Below are positions 1 through 7,953 of a stretch of 64,000 nt of DNA, piece by piece. The notes below the pieces were generated by a model. The model was not told the DNA's origin and did not search any database. It saw nothing but the letters and a program-made list of their open reading frames with translations. Positions within the stretch are counted from its first letter, which is position 1. The number at the start of each line of letters is the position of its first letter. Both the position numbers and the translations under genes were made by a program. Origin of the DNA: Taklimakanibacter albus (GTDB lineage Bacteria > Pseudomonadota > Alphaproteobacteria > Rhizobiales > Aestuariivirgaceae); assembly GCF_016595235.1 (NCBI RefSeq), contig NZ_JAENHL010000008.1:2224961-2288960 (forward strand). Direction: 5' to 3'.

Positions 1-1
1 T

Positions 2-274
2 ATTCCGAACGGCCAGCACGAAATGTGCGGCAATGAGCTCGCCAGCAAGATGAACTGGCATTATCTCTCGGTGACCTTCAATCTCGCGACCATGCGCTTC
101 GAGACGGTGCGCTGCAATGACATCGTCATGAACGCCGAATCACTCGCCCCGTTCGAAATCGCGATCATGCCCAATCTGCGTGGCCTCCTGAACACGATCT
201 TCTTCGTCGAGACCGACGTCGACAAGCGGGCCTATCTCTATCTCGACAGCGTTCTTTATTCGACGGAGGGTTGA
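2..274 (+). CDS. Hypothetical protein, C-terminal part (cut by window start)
   Basis: The reading frame is open from the first bases of the window, so the start lies upstream; 90 codons and a TGA stop are visible. The segment holds no motif I can tie to a named enzyme. It alternates short hydrophobic strands with polar turns (for example SVTFNLATMRF and KRAYLYLDSVLY), which suggests a beta-rich fold. The next gene starts 4 bases after the stop, and the Dpp-type permease genes follow, so it is probably in the same sugar-acid operon. It may be a sugar-acid or glycan-related beta-sandwich protein, but this is a guess from context. Confidence 0.6.
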   Translation: MPNGQHEMCGNELASKMNWHYLSVTFNLATMRFETVRCNDIVMNAESLAPFEIAIMPNLRGLLNTIFFVETDVDKRAYLYLDSVLYSTEG

Positions 275-278
275 AAAC

Positions 279-605
279 ATGCGGGAGAGCTACACGGCAG
301 CCGTCGAGCGCAATGTCGTCTGCGGCAGGGACTTCACCAGCGAGCCTTATGAGGCCGCGTGGGCGGATGAAGCGATCTTTTTCATCCGCGTCCTCGATCC
401 GAACCACAAAGGCAAGCTCGCCTTCACGGCCGAGATCTCGCCCGACGGCATGCGCTGGTGCGCCCAGGGCAGCACATGCGAGATCGCCGAAGGCGCCGAT
501 CTCGGCTTCATCCGGGTGAAGCACTTCGGTGGCTGGCTCAGGATCCGCCGCATCGATGCGGTGAAAACGGAGCCGAAAGTGATCGTCTATCTCAATCTCA
601 AATAG
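279..605 (+). CDS. Hypothetical 108-residue protein in the sugar-acid operon
   Basis: A complete 108-residue protein with an ATG start, 4 bases after the previous stop and 9 bases before the first permease gene. It has no signal peptide and no membrane segment. The pattern SPDGMRWC followed by GADLGFIRVKHFGGWLRIRR looks like a small beta-sandwich, but I do not recognise a family with certainty. Spacing on both sides supports translation within the operon. It probably works with the truncated upstream protein, since the two are adjacent and both look beta-rich. Confidence 0.6.
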   Translation: MRESYTAAVERNVVCGRDFTSEPYEAAWADEAIFFIRVLDPNHKGKLAFTAEISPDGMRWCAQGSTCEIAEGADLGFIRVKHFGGWLRIRRIDAVKTEPKVIVYLNLK

Positions 606-614
606 ACCAGACCC

Positions 615-1532
615 ATGTGGAGCTACGTCGCGCGGCGGATATTCCAGGCCCTGATCACCACGGTGGTCACGGCCACCGCCGTGTTCATCATGGTCCGCGT
701 CGCCCCCGGCGATCCGATCGAAGTGCTGCTCGGCGACATGGCGAGCGCCGAAGAGATCGCCCGCGGGCGCGAAGCCTATGGACTGGACCAGCCTCTGCTG
801 GTCCAGCTCGGCATCTATCTCGGCAAGGCCGCGACGCTCGATTTCGGCAAGTCGATCACACAAGGCATTCCGGTGCATGAGCTGGTCCTGTCGCGTGTCG
901 GCCCCTCGGTGCTGCTCGGCCTCGTCACCATTCTGCTCACCATCGTCATCGCCATACCGCTCGGCATTCTCTGCGCCCTCCGGCGCGACCGGACGACCGA
1001 CAAGATCACCAGCGGCGGCGCCTTCGTGGCCTTGTCGCTGCCGGATTTCTGGCTCGGCATCGTGCTGATCCTGATCTTCTCGCGTACGCTTCACCTGCTG
1101 CCGAGCTCGGGCGGCAGCGGGCTCGCTTTTATCATGCCGGCGGTGACGCTGGCTTTGCCCCTCGCCGCCGTCAATTTCCGTCTCATGCGCAACGAGACGA
1201 TCGGCGTGCTCAAGGCACCTTATGTCACGCTGGCGCGCGCCCGCGGTTTGCGCCTCTTCGACATCCTCAAACGCCATGTGCTGCGCAACGCCATCATTCC
1301 CGTGCTGACCATCGGCGGGGTGCAGTTCGGCCATCTGCTCGGCGGCGCGGCGGTCATCGAAAGCGTCTTCGGCTGGCCGGGCATCGGGCAATTGCTGATC
1401 CGCTCGATCGCGACGCGCGACTATCCCGTCGTTCAGGGCTGCATCATCCTGATGACCGTCATGGTCGTCGCCGTCAATCTGCTGGTCGATCTCGCCTATC
1501 GCTTCATCGACCCCCGCTTCCGGTCCGCCTGA
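615..1532 (+). CDS. ABC transporter permease, DppB/OppB type
   Basis: Inner-membrane permease of a peptide/opine/nickel-class ABC importer. The 305-residue length fits DppB. Visible features are an N-terminal membrane segment (about 9-28) followed by the family motif APGDP (30-34), about five further hydrophobic segments, and the cytoplasmic EAA-like loop (about 203-231, containing ARARGLRLFDILKRHVLRN) that contacts the ATPase. The family block ESVFGWPGIG lies at 249-258 and the typical DPRFR end closes the protein. The stop overlaps the ATG of the next permease by one base. The binding protein and ATPases of this importer are not visible and may lie upstream. Neighbouring catabolic genes suggest a sugar acid or related substrate rather than peptides. 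Confidence 0.9.
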   Translation: MWSYVARRIFQALITTVVTATAVFIMVRVAPGDPIEVLLGDMASAEEIARGREAYGLDQPLLVQLGIYLGKAATLDFGKSITQGIPVHELVLSRVGPSVLLGLVTILLTIVIAIPLGILCALRRDRTTDKITSGGAFVALSLPDFWLGIVLILIFSRTLHLLPSSGGSGLAFIMPAVTLALPLAAVNFRLMRNETIGVLKAPYVTLARARGLRLFDILKRHVLRNAIIPVLTIGGVQFGHLLGGAAVIESVFGWPGIGQLLIRSIATRDYPVVQGCIILMTVMVVAVNLLVDLAYRFIDPRFRSA

Positions 1533-2380
1533 TGACAGAGCCCACAAGCCTCAAGATCCGGAAATTTCCCGTCGGCGTGGTCATGCTTATGGCGCTGTGC
1601 CTCGCCGCCGCGATCGGACCATTCTTCATCGACTTCAATCCGGCTTCGGTCGACACCAGCAGCCGGCTCCTGGCGCCGTTCTCACATAATCGCAATGGCG
1701 CGTTCTTCCTCCTCGGCACCGATCAACTCGGCCGCGGCATGCTGGAGCAGATCGTACATGGTGCCCGCACCTCACTCCTGATCGGGGTGTCGGCCGCTCT
1801 CATCGCCGGCCTCGCCGGCACACTGATCGGCGTCATGGCGGGCTGGCTGGGCGGCCGGTCCGAGACGCTCATCATGCGGATCGCCGACATCCAGCTGTCC
1901 TTCCCGTCGATCCTGATCGCGGTCTTCCTCGCCGCCTTCGTGCCACCGAGCATTCTCGCCGTCATCCTGGTGCTGGCCGTGACACGCTGGGCGCAGATCG
2001 CCCGCCTCGCGCGCGCCGTGACCGTCAAGGCCAAACAGCAGAACTATGTCGAGGCAGCGCTGACATTGGGCTTTCCGGTGCCCAGGATCATCTGGTCCTG
2101 CATCCTGCCGAATCTCATCGCTCCCTTGATCATCGTGCTCACCGCCGAGCTCAGCCTGATCATCCTGGCGGAATCAGCACTCGGCTATCTGGGCCTCGGT
2201 ACACCGCCGACCGTGCCGAGCTGGGGACGGATCATCGCCAATGGCAAAAATTATCTCGACAATGCCTGGTGGATTTCCACCCTGCCCGGCCTCGGCATAG
2301 CATTGGTCGTCATCGCCATCGGGCTGAGCGGCGACTGGATGCGCCGGTATTTCGCCCGCGGCGGCTGGGAAATCACCTGA
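1532..2380 (+). CDS. ABC transporter permease, DppC/OppC type
   Basis: Second inner-membrane subunit of the Dpp/Opp-class importer, 282 residues. It starts with ATG overlapping the upstream TGA, which implies coupled translation. The N-terminal cytoplasmic stretch and first helix are followed by the family motif LLGTDQLGRGML (about 59-70). An EAA-type loop occurs around LTLGFPVPRIIWSCILPN, and the YLGLGTPPTVPSWG block is the usual DppC signature. It presumably forms the heteromeric pore with the preceding DppB-type protein. No ATPase is encoded downstream, where the RraA-like gene follows 11 bases later. The ATPases must be elsewhere, most likely upstream of the window. Confidence 0.9.
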   Translation: MTEPTSLKIRKFPVGVVMLMALCLAAAIGPFFIDFNPASVDTSSRLLAPFSHNRNGAFFLLGTDQLGRGMLEQIVHGARTSLLIGVSAALIAGLAGTLIGVMAGWLGGRSETLIMRIADIQLSFPSILIAVFLAAFVPPSILAVILVLAVTRWAQIARLARAVTVKAKQQNYVEAALTLGFPVPRIIWSCILPNLIAPLIIVLTAELSLIILAESALGYLGLGTPPTVPSWGRIIANGKNYLDNAWWISTLPGLGIALVVIAIGLSGDWMRRYFARGGWEIT

Positions 2381-2391
2381 AGGAGAATGAC

Positions 2392-3117
2392 ATGACACAA
2401 CCGGCATTCAACGAGAAGACGCGCGACAGGCTGCTTACGGTTTCGACCGCCACCTTGACGACGGTCATGTTCAAGCGCGGTTTTCGCAATTGTTTCATCG
2501 GCGGCATCCATCCGCTCAATCCGGCCGAGGCGCGGATGGCAGGGCCGGCCTACACATTGCGCTATATTCCGGCGCGCGAGGATCTCGACCATCTCAAGGT
2601 CTTCGAAGACCGGGCGCATCCGCAGCGCAAGGGCGTCGAAGAATGCCCGGCCGGTCATGTCATGATGATCGACAGCCGCAAGGACCGCAGTGCGGCTTCC
2701 GCCGGCGACATATTGGTGACAAGGCTGTGGAAGCGCGGCGCCGCCGGCATCGTGACCGACGGCGGCTTTCGCGATTCCGGCGATATCGCCAAACTGCCTT
2801 TCCCGGCCTACCATAGCGGGCCGTCGGCGCCGACCAATCTCATCCGCCATCATGCTGTCGATCTCAATGTCCCGATCGGCTGCGGCGATGTGGCGGTCTA
2901 TCCGGGCGACATGATCGTCGGCGACACGGATGGCGTCGTGGTGATCCCGCGCGAGATCGCGGATGCGGTCGCCGAGGAAGCGGTGGAGCAGACGATGTTC
3001 GAGGACTTCGTGCAGGAAAGGGTGATGGCCGGCGAGACTATACTGGGTCTCTATCCGCCGGGGCCCGAGGCGCGCGCGGCCTACAGCCAGTGGCGCGGCG
3101 CGCAGATCAGCGCATAG
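2392..3117 (+). CDS. RraA/HMG-aldolase-like family protein
   Basis: A 241-residue protein of the RraA-like fold, which includes class II 4-hydroxy-4-methyl-2-oxoglutarate/oxaloacetate aldolases as well as the RNase E inhibitor RraA. The start at 2392 follows a good AGGAGAATGAC ribosome site; an open frame further upstream is just the overlap with the permease gene. The family core GIVTDGGFRD is present, with Arg127-Asp128 matching the catalytic Arg-Asp pair of the aldolases. The phrase VGDTDGVVVIPRE near the C-terminus is also typical. Given the dehydratase and dehydrogenase downstream, an aldolase or keto-acid lyase in sugar-acid breakdown is more likely than RNA metabolism. Confidence 0.8.
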   Translation: MTQPAFNEKTRDRLLTVSTATLTTVMFKRGFRNCFIGGIHPLNPAEARMAGPAYTLRYIPAREDLDHLKVFEDRAHPQRKGVEECPAGHVMMIDSRKDRSAASAGDILVTRLWKRGAAGIVTDGGFRDSGDIAKLPFPAYHSGPSAPTNLIRHHAVDLNVPIGCGDVAVYPGDMIVGDTDGVVVIPREIADAVAEEAVEQTMFEDFVQERVMAGETILGLYPPGPEARAAYSQWRGAQISA

Positions 3118-3221
3118 CGCGGGATATGAAAAAGGTGGATGCCGGCTTTTCGTGAGAATCCCGCGCTAAGTACTAGAATCGATCACGTTTATGAGATTGG
3201 ATCGTAACGATCCAAACTCAT
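3118..3221 (-). repeat. Dispersed two-palindrome repeat, copy a (reverse orientation)
   Basis: About 104 bases between the aldolase-like and dehydratase genes. Read on the minus strand it has the same order as copies at 7978-8090 and 56823-56933: a GGATCGTTACGATCC palindrome flanked by ATGAG/CTCAT arms, a CGTGATCGATTC spacer, then a second palindrome with GCGGGATTC and GAATCCCGC arms around AAAAGCCGGCATCC. It would fold as two hairpins in the operon transcript. No protein is encoded. Confidence 0.8.
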
Positions 3222-3234
3222 CTGGGAGAGAATA

Positions 3235-4968
3235 ATGGACAAACGCAAAAAGCTTGCCGATCTGCGCAGCCGCCGCTGGTTCGGGGTCGACGACCTGCGC
3301 GCCTTCGGCCATCGCTCGCGGGCGCGCCAGATGGGTTATGACAAGGTCGACTGGGACCGGCCGATCATCGGCATCATCAATACCTGGTCCGACATCAATC
3401 AATGCCATGCGCATTTCCCCGACCGGGTGCAATGGGTCAAGCGCGGCATATTGCAAGCGGGCGGCATGCCGACCGAATTGCCGGCACTCAGCCTGAGCGA
3501 GCCCTTCGTCAAGCCGACGACCATGCTCTACCGCAATCTGCTGGCGATCGAATGCGAAGAATTGATCCGCAGCCATCCGATCGACGGCGTGGTGCTGATG
3601 GGCGGGTGCGACAAGACCACGCCGGGGCTGATCATGGGCGCGACCTCCGCCGGCCTGCCGGCGATCTTCGTGCCGGCCGGGCCGATGCTGCGCGGCCATT
3701 GGCGCGGCCAGGTACTGGGCTCGGGCTCCGACAACTGGAAATACTGGGACGAAAGGCGCGCCGGCAAGATCACCGAGGAGGAATGGTCCGGCATGGAAGG
3801 CGGCATCGCGCGCTCCTACGGACATTGCATGACCATGGGCACGGCGAGCACCATGACCGCCTATGCCGAGGCGTTGGGCATGACGCTGCCGGGCGCGAGC
3901 TCGATTCCCGCCGCCGATTCATCGCATCAGCGCATGGCTGCCGCCTCAGGCCGCCGCGCCGTCGAGATGGTGTGGGAAGATCTCACCCCCAACAAGATCC
4001 TCACCCGCGAAGCCTTCGATCACGCGACGATGGTGCAGATGGCGATCGGCGGATCGACCAATGCCATCATCCATGCCATCGCCATGGCGGGCCGCGCCGG
4101 CATTTCCTACGGCCTCGATGAATTCGACGCTATGTCACGGCGCATACCGGTGATCGCCAATATCCGGCCGTCGGGTTCGACCTATCTGATGGAGGACTTC
4201 TTTTATGCCGGCGGCCTCAGGGCCATCCTGAAGCGCCTCATACCGCATTTCCACGCCAATGCGATCACGGTGACGGGCCGGCCGATCATCGAGAGCTCGG
4301 AGACCGCCGCCATATATAATGAGGACGTCATCCGTCCACTCGACCAGCCGATCTATGCCGAAGGCGCCACCGCAGTGCTGCGCGGCAATCTGGCGCCCAA
4401 TGGCTGCGTGATGAAACCCTCCGCCGCCGAGCCGCGCCTCCTCAAGCACCGCGGACCCGCGATCGTCTTCGAAAGCTATGCCGAGATGAAGGCCCAAATC
4501 GACCGCGACGATCTCGACGTCACGCCCGATCATGTGATGGTCTTGAAGAATGCCGGGCCGCTCGGCGGGCCGGGCATGCCGGAATGGGGCATGCTGCCCA
4601 TCCCCAAGAAGCTGATCAAAGCCGGCATCCGCGACATGCTGCGCATATCGGACGCACGCATGTCGGGCACCAGCTATGGCGCCTGCGTGCTGCATGTCTC
4701 GCCCGAGGCCTATGTCGGCGGCACGCTGGCTTTGGTGCGCAATGGCGACATCATCTCGGTCGATGTGGCGCGCCGGACGATCGCGCTCGAAGTGCCGGAG
4801 GAGACGCTGGCGCAGAGACGATCGGAATGGAAGGCACCGCCGCCTCGTTATGAACGCGGCTTCGGCTGGCTCGCCGGCCGTCACATGACGCAGGCGCACA
4901 GAGGCTGCGATTTCGATTTCCTCGAGACCGGCTTCGGCGCGCCGGTCGGTGAGCCGGCAATCTATTGA
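3235..4968 (+). CDS. IlvD/Edd family dehydratase, pentonate-dehydratase-like
   Basis: A 577-residue Fe-S dehydratase of the IlvD/Edd family, the size of sugar-acid dehydratases such as L-arabinonate and D-xylonate dehydratase. These remove water from an aldonate to give a 2-keto-3-deoxy acid. Three cysteines fit the [2Fe-2S] ligands of that branch: Cys57 (INQCHAHF), Cys125 (GGCDKTTPG) and Cys198 (GHCMTMG). Lys127 follows the second cysteine, at the position known to be carboxylated in relatives. The C-terminal DARMSGTSYGACVLHVSPE block is also typical. ATG follows a GGGAGAG ribosome site. The next gene overlaps the stop codon by 4 bases. The exact substrate cannot be told from sequence; branched-chain amino acid synthesis is unlikely in this setting. 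Confidence 0.88.
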   Translation: MDKRKKLADLRSRRWFGVDDLRAFGHRSRARQMGYDKVDWDRPIIGIINTWSDINQCHAHFPDRVQWVKRGILQAGGMPTELPALSLSEPFVKPTTMLYRNLLAIECEELIRSHPIDGVVLMGGCDKTTPGLIMGATSAGLPAIFVPAGPMLRGHWRGQVLGSGSDNWKYWDERRAGKITEEEWSGMEGGIARSYGHCMTMGTASTMTAYAEALGMTLPGASSIPAADSSHQRMAAASGRRAVEMVWEDLTPNKILTREAFDHATMVQMAIGGSTNAIIHAIAMAGRAGISYGLDEFDAMSRRIPVIANIRPSGSTYLMEDFFYAGGLRAILKRLIPHFHANAITVTGRPIIESSETAAIYNEDVIRPLDQPIYAEGATAVLRGNLAPNGCVMKPSAAEPRLLKHRGPAIVFESYAEMKAQIDRDDLDVTPDHVMVLKNAGPLGGPGMPEWGMLPIPKKLIKAGIRDMLRISDARMSGTSYGACVLHVSPEAYVGGTLALVRNGDIISVDVARRTIALEVPEETLAQRRSEWKAPPPRYERGFGWLAGRHMTQAHRGCDFDFLETGFGAPVGEPAIY

Positions 4969-5996
4969 GCGCGCGCTTGAGCGAAGCACGGGCGGCGGAA
5001 GCTGTCGGCCTGCTCCTCGCCAAGGCCGGAGCGGCGCCCGACATCGCGCGCGATGTCGCGGAGAATCTGGCCGACGCCGAAGCGTCCGGTCATGGCTCGC
5101 ATGGCCTGCGGCTGGTGGCGCGTTATGTGGAGCGGCTTCTCGCCGACAGATCGGTGGGCCAGGCGCGGCCGCAGATCCTCTCACAGGATGGACCGATCCT
5201 GCGGATTGCCGGCAACAACGCCTTCGGGCAGGTCGCCGGCGCCTTCGCCACCCGGCATGGCATCGCGGTGGCGAAAGAACACGGAATCGCGGCGGTCGCG
5301 GTCACCGGTAGCAGTCATTTCGGGCGCAACGGCAAATGGCCGGAACTCGCCGCCGATGCCGGCCTCGCTTCGCTCCATTTCATCAATGCGCCGGGTGCGC
5401 CCTCGAGCGTCGTGCCGCCGCAAGGCCGGCTGGCACGGCTCACCGCCAACCCGGCGGCATTCGGCCTGCCGCGTCGCCGGGGTGATCCCGTCATCGTCGA
5501 TTTCGCCAGTGGCGATTTCTCGGTCAATGCGATCAAGCAGGCACATGAGCGCGGTGAGAAGCTGCCGCGCGCCTCGATCCTCAAGCAGGATGGCACGCTC
5601 AGCGATGATCCTGCCGACTTCCTCCTCTCGGGCCAACGCGCGATGCTGCCCTTTGGCGGTTTCAAGGGCTTCGGCCTCGCCGTCGTCATCGAGCTGCTGG
5701 CCGGGGCGCTTACCGGCGGCGCCACGCATAAAGGCCATGCGCCGGATGACGCCACCAATAATATGCTCTCGATCTATCTCGATGCCGCGCGCTTCACGAC
5801 GGAAGACATCTATGAGCGCGAGACGGCGGCGTTTCTCAACAGGCTCGACGTCGTTCCCGGAGCGCGCAGCCGGCAAAGGCGCGAAGAAAGCCGGCGCTCG
5901 GGCCTCATGCTCCATCCCGCGGTCGAACGTATCCTCAGTGAAACCGCCGCCCGGCTTTCGCTGGAACGGGAGATCGCCGCCCTTCTCGGCAAATGA
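4965..5996 (+). CDS. Malate/L-lactate dehydrogenase (Ldh/YlbC) family oxidoreductase
   Basis: NAD(P)-dependent 2-hydroxyacid dehydrogenase of the Ldh/MDH2 family (relatives: ureidoglycolate and 2,3-diketogulonate dehydrogenases), 343 residues. The motif SGHGSHGLR contains the family catalytic His46, and SSHFGRNG (His118) and LPFGGFKGFGLA match cofactor and fold signatures. The start is probably TTG at 4965, overlapping the dehydratase stop (TTGA). A second in-frame TTG at 4977 is possible. The overlap implies translational coupling. It likely oxidises or reduces a keto/hydroxy acid in the same pathway as the upstream dehydratase. It ends 9 bases before the convergent LysR gene, leaving no room for a terminator. 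Confidence 0.85.
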   Translation: MSARLSEARAAEAVGLLLAKAGAAPDIARDVAENLADAEASGHGSHGLRLVARYVERLLADRSVGQARPQILSQDGPILRIAGNNAFGQVAGAFATRHGIAVAKEHGIAAVAVTGSSHFGRNGKWPELAADAGLASLHFINAPGAPSSVVPPQGRLARLTANPAAFGLPRRRGDPVIVDFASGDFSVNAIKQAHERGEKLPRASILKQDGTLSDDPADFLLSGQRAMLPFGGFKGFGLAVVIELLAGALTGGATHKGHAPDDATNNMLSIYLDAARFTTEDIYERETAAFLNRLDVVPGARSRQRREESRRSGLMLHPAVERILSETAARLSLEREIAALLGK

Positions 5997-6005
5997 CGAA
6001 TTGAG

Positions 6006-6884
6006 CTAACCCGCATCCTTCGCCGCATAAGCGGCAGCAAGCGCGAAAAATTCGCGGATCACGCCGCGGTCGCGGTTCTTGGCCAGGGTCACCAGATATT
6101 CGCCGGCCGACAGATCGGCATCCTTGACGCGCAGGCCACGCAGACGCGGATCATGGCCGATCTCGCGGTTGAGCACGATGCCGAGGCCGAGCCCTGCGCC
6201 CACCGCCTCCTTCACCGCCTCGCGGCTGCCGAGCATAAGCCGCGTCGCGATCTCGATGTCGCGCTTCGCCAATGCGCGCTCGAAGATCTGGCGTGTCATC
6301 GAGCCCGCCTCGCGCAGGATGAAGGGCTCGCCGCGCAACTGCGCCAAGGTGACGTGACCACGCTTCCAGAACGGATGGTTCCGATGGACAAGGATCCGCA
6401 CCTCCTGGTCGAACAGCTTCTCGCAGGCGAAACCCGCCTTGGGCTCGAGCAAGGTGACGACGGCGACATCGACATCATATTGCGCCACGAGATCGAGGAG
6501 GTTGCTTGAATTGTCGAGCCGGACCGAGAAGGTGACACCCGGATAGGCACTCGCGAATTTCTCGAAGATCGGCATGGCGACATAGGGCGCGCACAAGCCC
6601 ACCGACAGATGGCCGCTGCGCAGATCGCGCGTCTTGCCCATCCGGGCATCGAGATCCTCCAGAGCGAGCACGATCTCGCGCACCCTGGGCAAGAGATCAT
6701 AGGCGCTGGCAGTGAGCTCGACGCCAGCCGCGGTGCGCGTGAACAGGTGCGTGCCGACACTTTCCTCGAGCGACTTGATGTTCTGGGTGATGGCCGACTG
6801 GGTGACGCCCAAGGCCTGTGCGGCGGTGGAGAAAGTACGGTGCGTCGCGACGGCGTTGAAGGCCCGCAATTGCGCGAAATTCAT
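6006..6884 (-). CDS. LysR-family transcriptional regulator
   Basis: A 292-residue LysR regulator. Residues 1-60 form the winged helix-turn-helix (FNAVATHRTFSTAAQALGVTQ and the recognition segment SAITQNIKSLEE), followed by a linker helix and the periplasmic-binding-fold effector domain from about residue 90. It is transcribed away from the importer operon that begins at 6983, with 98 bases between start codons. This is the usual layout for a LysR protein controlling its divergent neighbour. The effector is therefore probably the transported aminophosphonate-like compound or its breakdown product. This is inferred from position only. Confidence 0.9.
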   Translation of the reverse strand: MNFAQLRAFNAVATHRTFSTAAQALGVTQSAITQNIKSLEESVGTHLFTRTAAGVELTASAYDLLPRVREIVLALEDLDARMGKTRDLRSGHLSVGLCAPYVAMPIFEKFASAYPGVTFSVRLDNSSNLLDLVAQYDVDVAVVTLLEPKAGFACEKLFDQEVRILVHRNHPFWKRGHVTLAQLRGEPFILREAGSMTRQIFERALAKRDIEIATRLMLGSREAVKEAVGAGLGLGIVLNREIGHDPRLRGLRVKDADLSAGEYLVTLAKNRDRGVIREFFALAAAYAAKDAG

Positions 6885-6982
6885 GCGAATCCTAGCCTCT
6901 ATCCAATTAGGAACACTTCATACGACCGTCACAGATTTAAGCAACACTAATATAACAGGCCTCATAACGGGAGAGAGTCACC

Positions 6983-7945
6983 ATGACGCATTCGAGATCG
7001 ATCCGGCGCCTTGCCGCCGCCGCCTTCACCCTCGCTCTGAGCACGGGCACCACGCTCGCCGGCGAGATCGTCGTCTATAATGCCTCCGACAGCGTCAACA
7101 CGGCGATCGTCGCCGCCTTTGAAAAGAAACATCCCGACATCAAGGTGAAATTCGTCTCGGGCTCGACCGGTCCGATCGCCGAGCGCGCCATCGCGGAGAA
7201 GACCAAACCGCAGGCCGACATCGTCTATCTCGTCAACAATGTCGCGCTGGAACAGCTCAAGCAGGCCGGCGTGTTCGAGCCCTATGAGCCCAAGGAGTCG
7301 AAGATCAACGCCGATTTCCGCGACCCCGACGGCTTCTACAATAAATATTTCGCCACCACGATGTGCATGGTGGTGAACAAGGACCGGCTCGCGCAGAAAA
7401 ATCTGCCGATGCCGGCGACCTGGGAAGACCTGATCAAGCCGGTCTATGCCAAGGAGATCTCGCTCCCCTCGCCGCTCAAATCCGGCACCGGCGGCGCCAT
7501 CCTCACCACCTTCGTCGACGCCTTCGGCTGGCCCTTCGTCGAAAACCTCAACGCGAATGTCTATCAATATTCGGATGGCGGCTCGGGCGGTGCGGCGCTG
7601 GCGGGCTCGGGCGAAGTGGCGATCGGCCTCACCTTCGACACGACCTGCTTCGAGACGAAGTCTTCCGGCAAGCCGGTGGAGATCGTCTATGGCCGTATCA
7701 CACCCAATGTCGCGGAAGGCGGCGGACTCGTCGCCGGCGGGCCCAATCCGGCGGAAGCCAAGATCTTCCTCGACTTCATGGCGAGTGAAGACGCGGCCGC
7801 GGTGCTCGGCAAGGTGGTCGGCGCCACCGCCGTTCCCGGCCATGGCCTCGTCGATCTCAACACGATCACGCTGTGGAAGATGCGCCGGCCCGTCGACATC
7901 GCCGAATTCCGCAAGGAATTCGCCAGCCGCATCCTCAAGCAGTAG
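6983..7945 (+). CDS. ABC transporter substrate-binding protein, Fe(III)/aminophosphonate type
   Basis: Periplasmic binding protein of 320 residues. Residues 1-27 are a Sec signal peptide (RSIRRLAAAAFTLALSTGTT then LAG). The mature part opens with EIVVYNASDS and continues with AAFEKKHPDIKVKFVSGSTG, the pattern of the family that includes iron(III) and 2-aminoethylphosphonate (PhnS-like) binding proteins. The operon order of binding protein, ATPase, two-domain permease and class III PLP enzyme, with a divergent LysR, matches aminoethylphosphonate gene sets better than iron uptake. A GGGAGAG ribosome site precedes ATG. An iron or polyamine ligand cannot be excluded from sequence alone. Confidence 0.8.
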   Translation: MTHSRSIRRLAAAAFTLALSTGTTLAGEIVVYNASDSVNTAIVAAFEKKHPDIKVKFVSGSTGPIAERAIAEKTKPQADIVYLVNNVALEQLKQAGVFEPYEPKESKINADFRDPDGFYNKYFATTMCMVVNKDRLAQKNLPMPATWEDLIKPVYAKEISLPSPLKSGTGGAILTTFVDAFGWPFVENLNANVYQYSDGGSGGAALAGSGEVAIGLTFDTTCFETKSSGKPVEIVYGRITPNVAEGGGLVAGGPNPAEAKIFLDFMASEDAAAVLGKVVGATAVPGHGLVDLNTITLWKMRRPVDIAEFRKEFASRILKQ

Positions 7946-7953
7946 CCGGGCCG

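Noticed and set aside
165-1547. A 460-residue open frame on the minus strand opposite the first permease.
   Set aside because: It is antisense to a well-recognised permease and is rich in His, Arg, Asp and Gln, as expected for the complement of a GC-rich membrane gene. No ribosome site or family motif.
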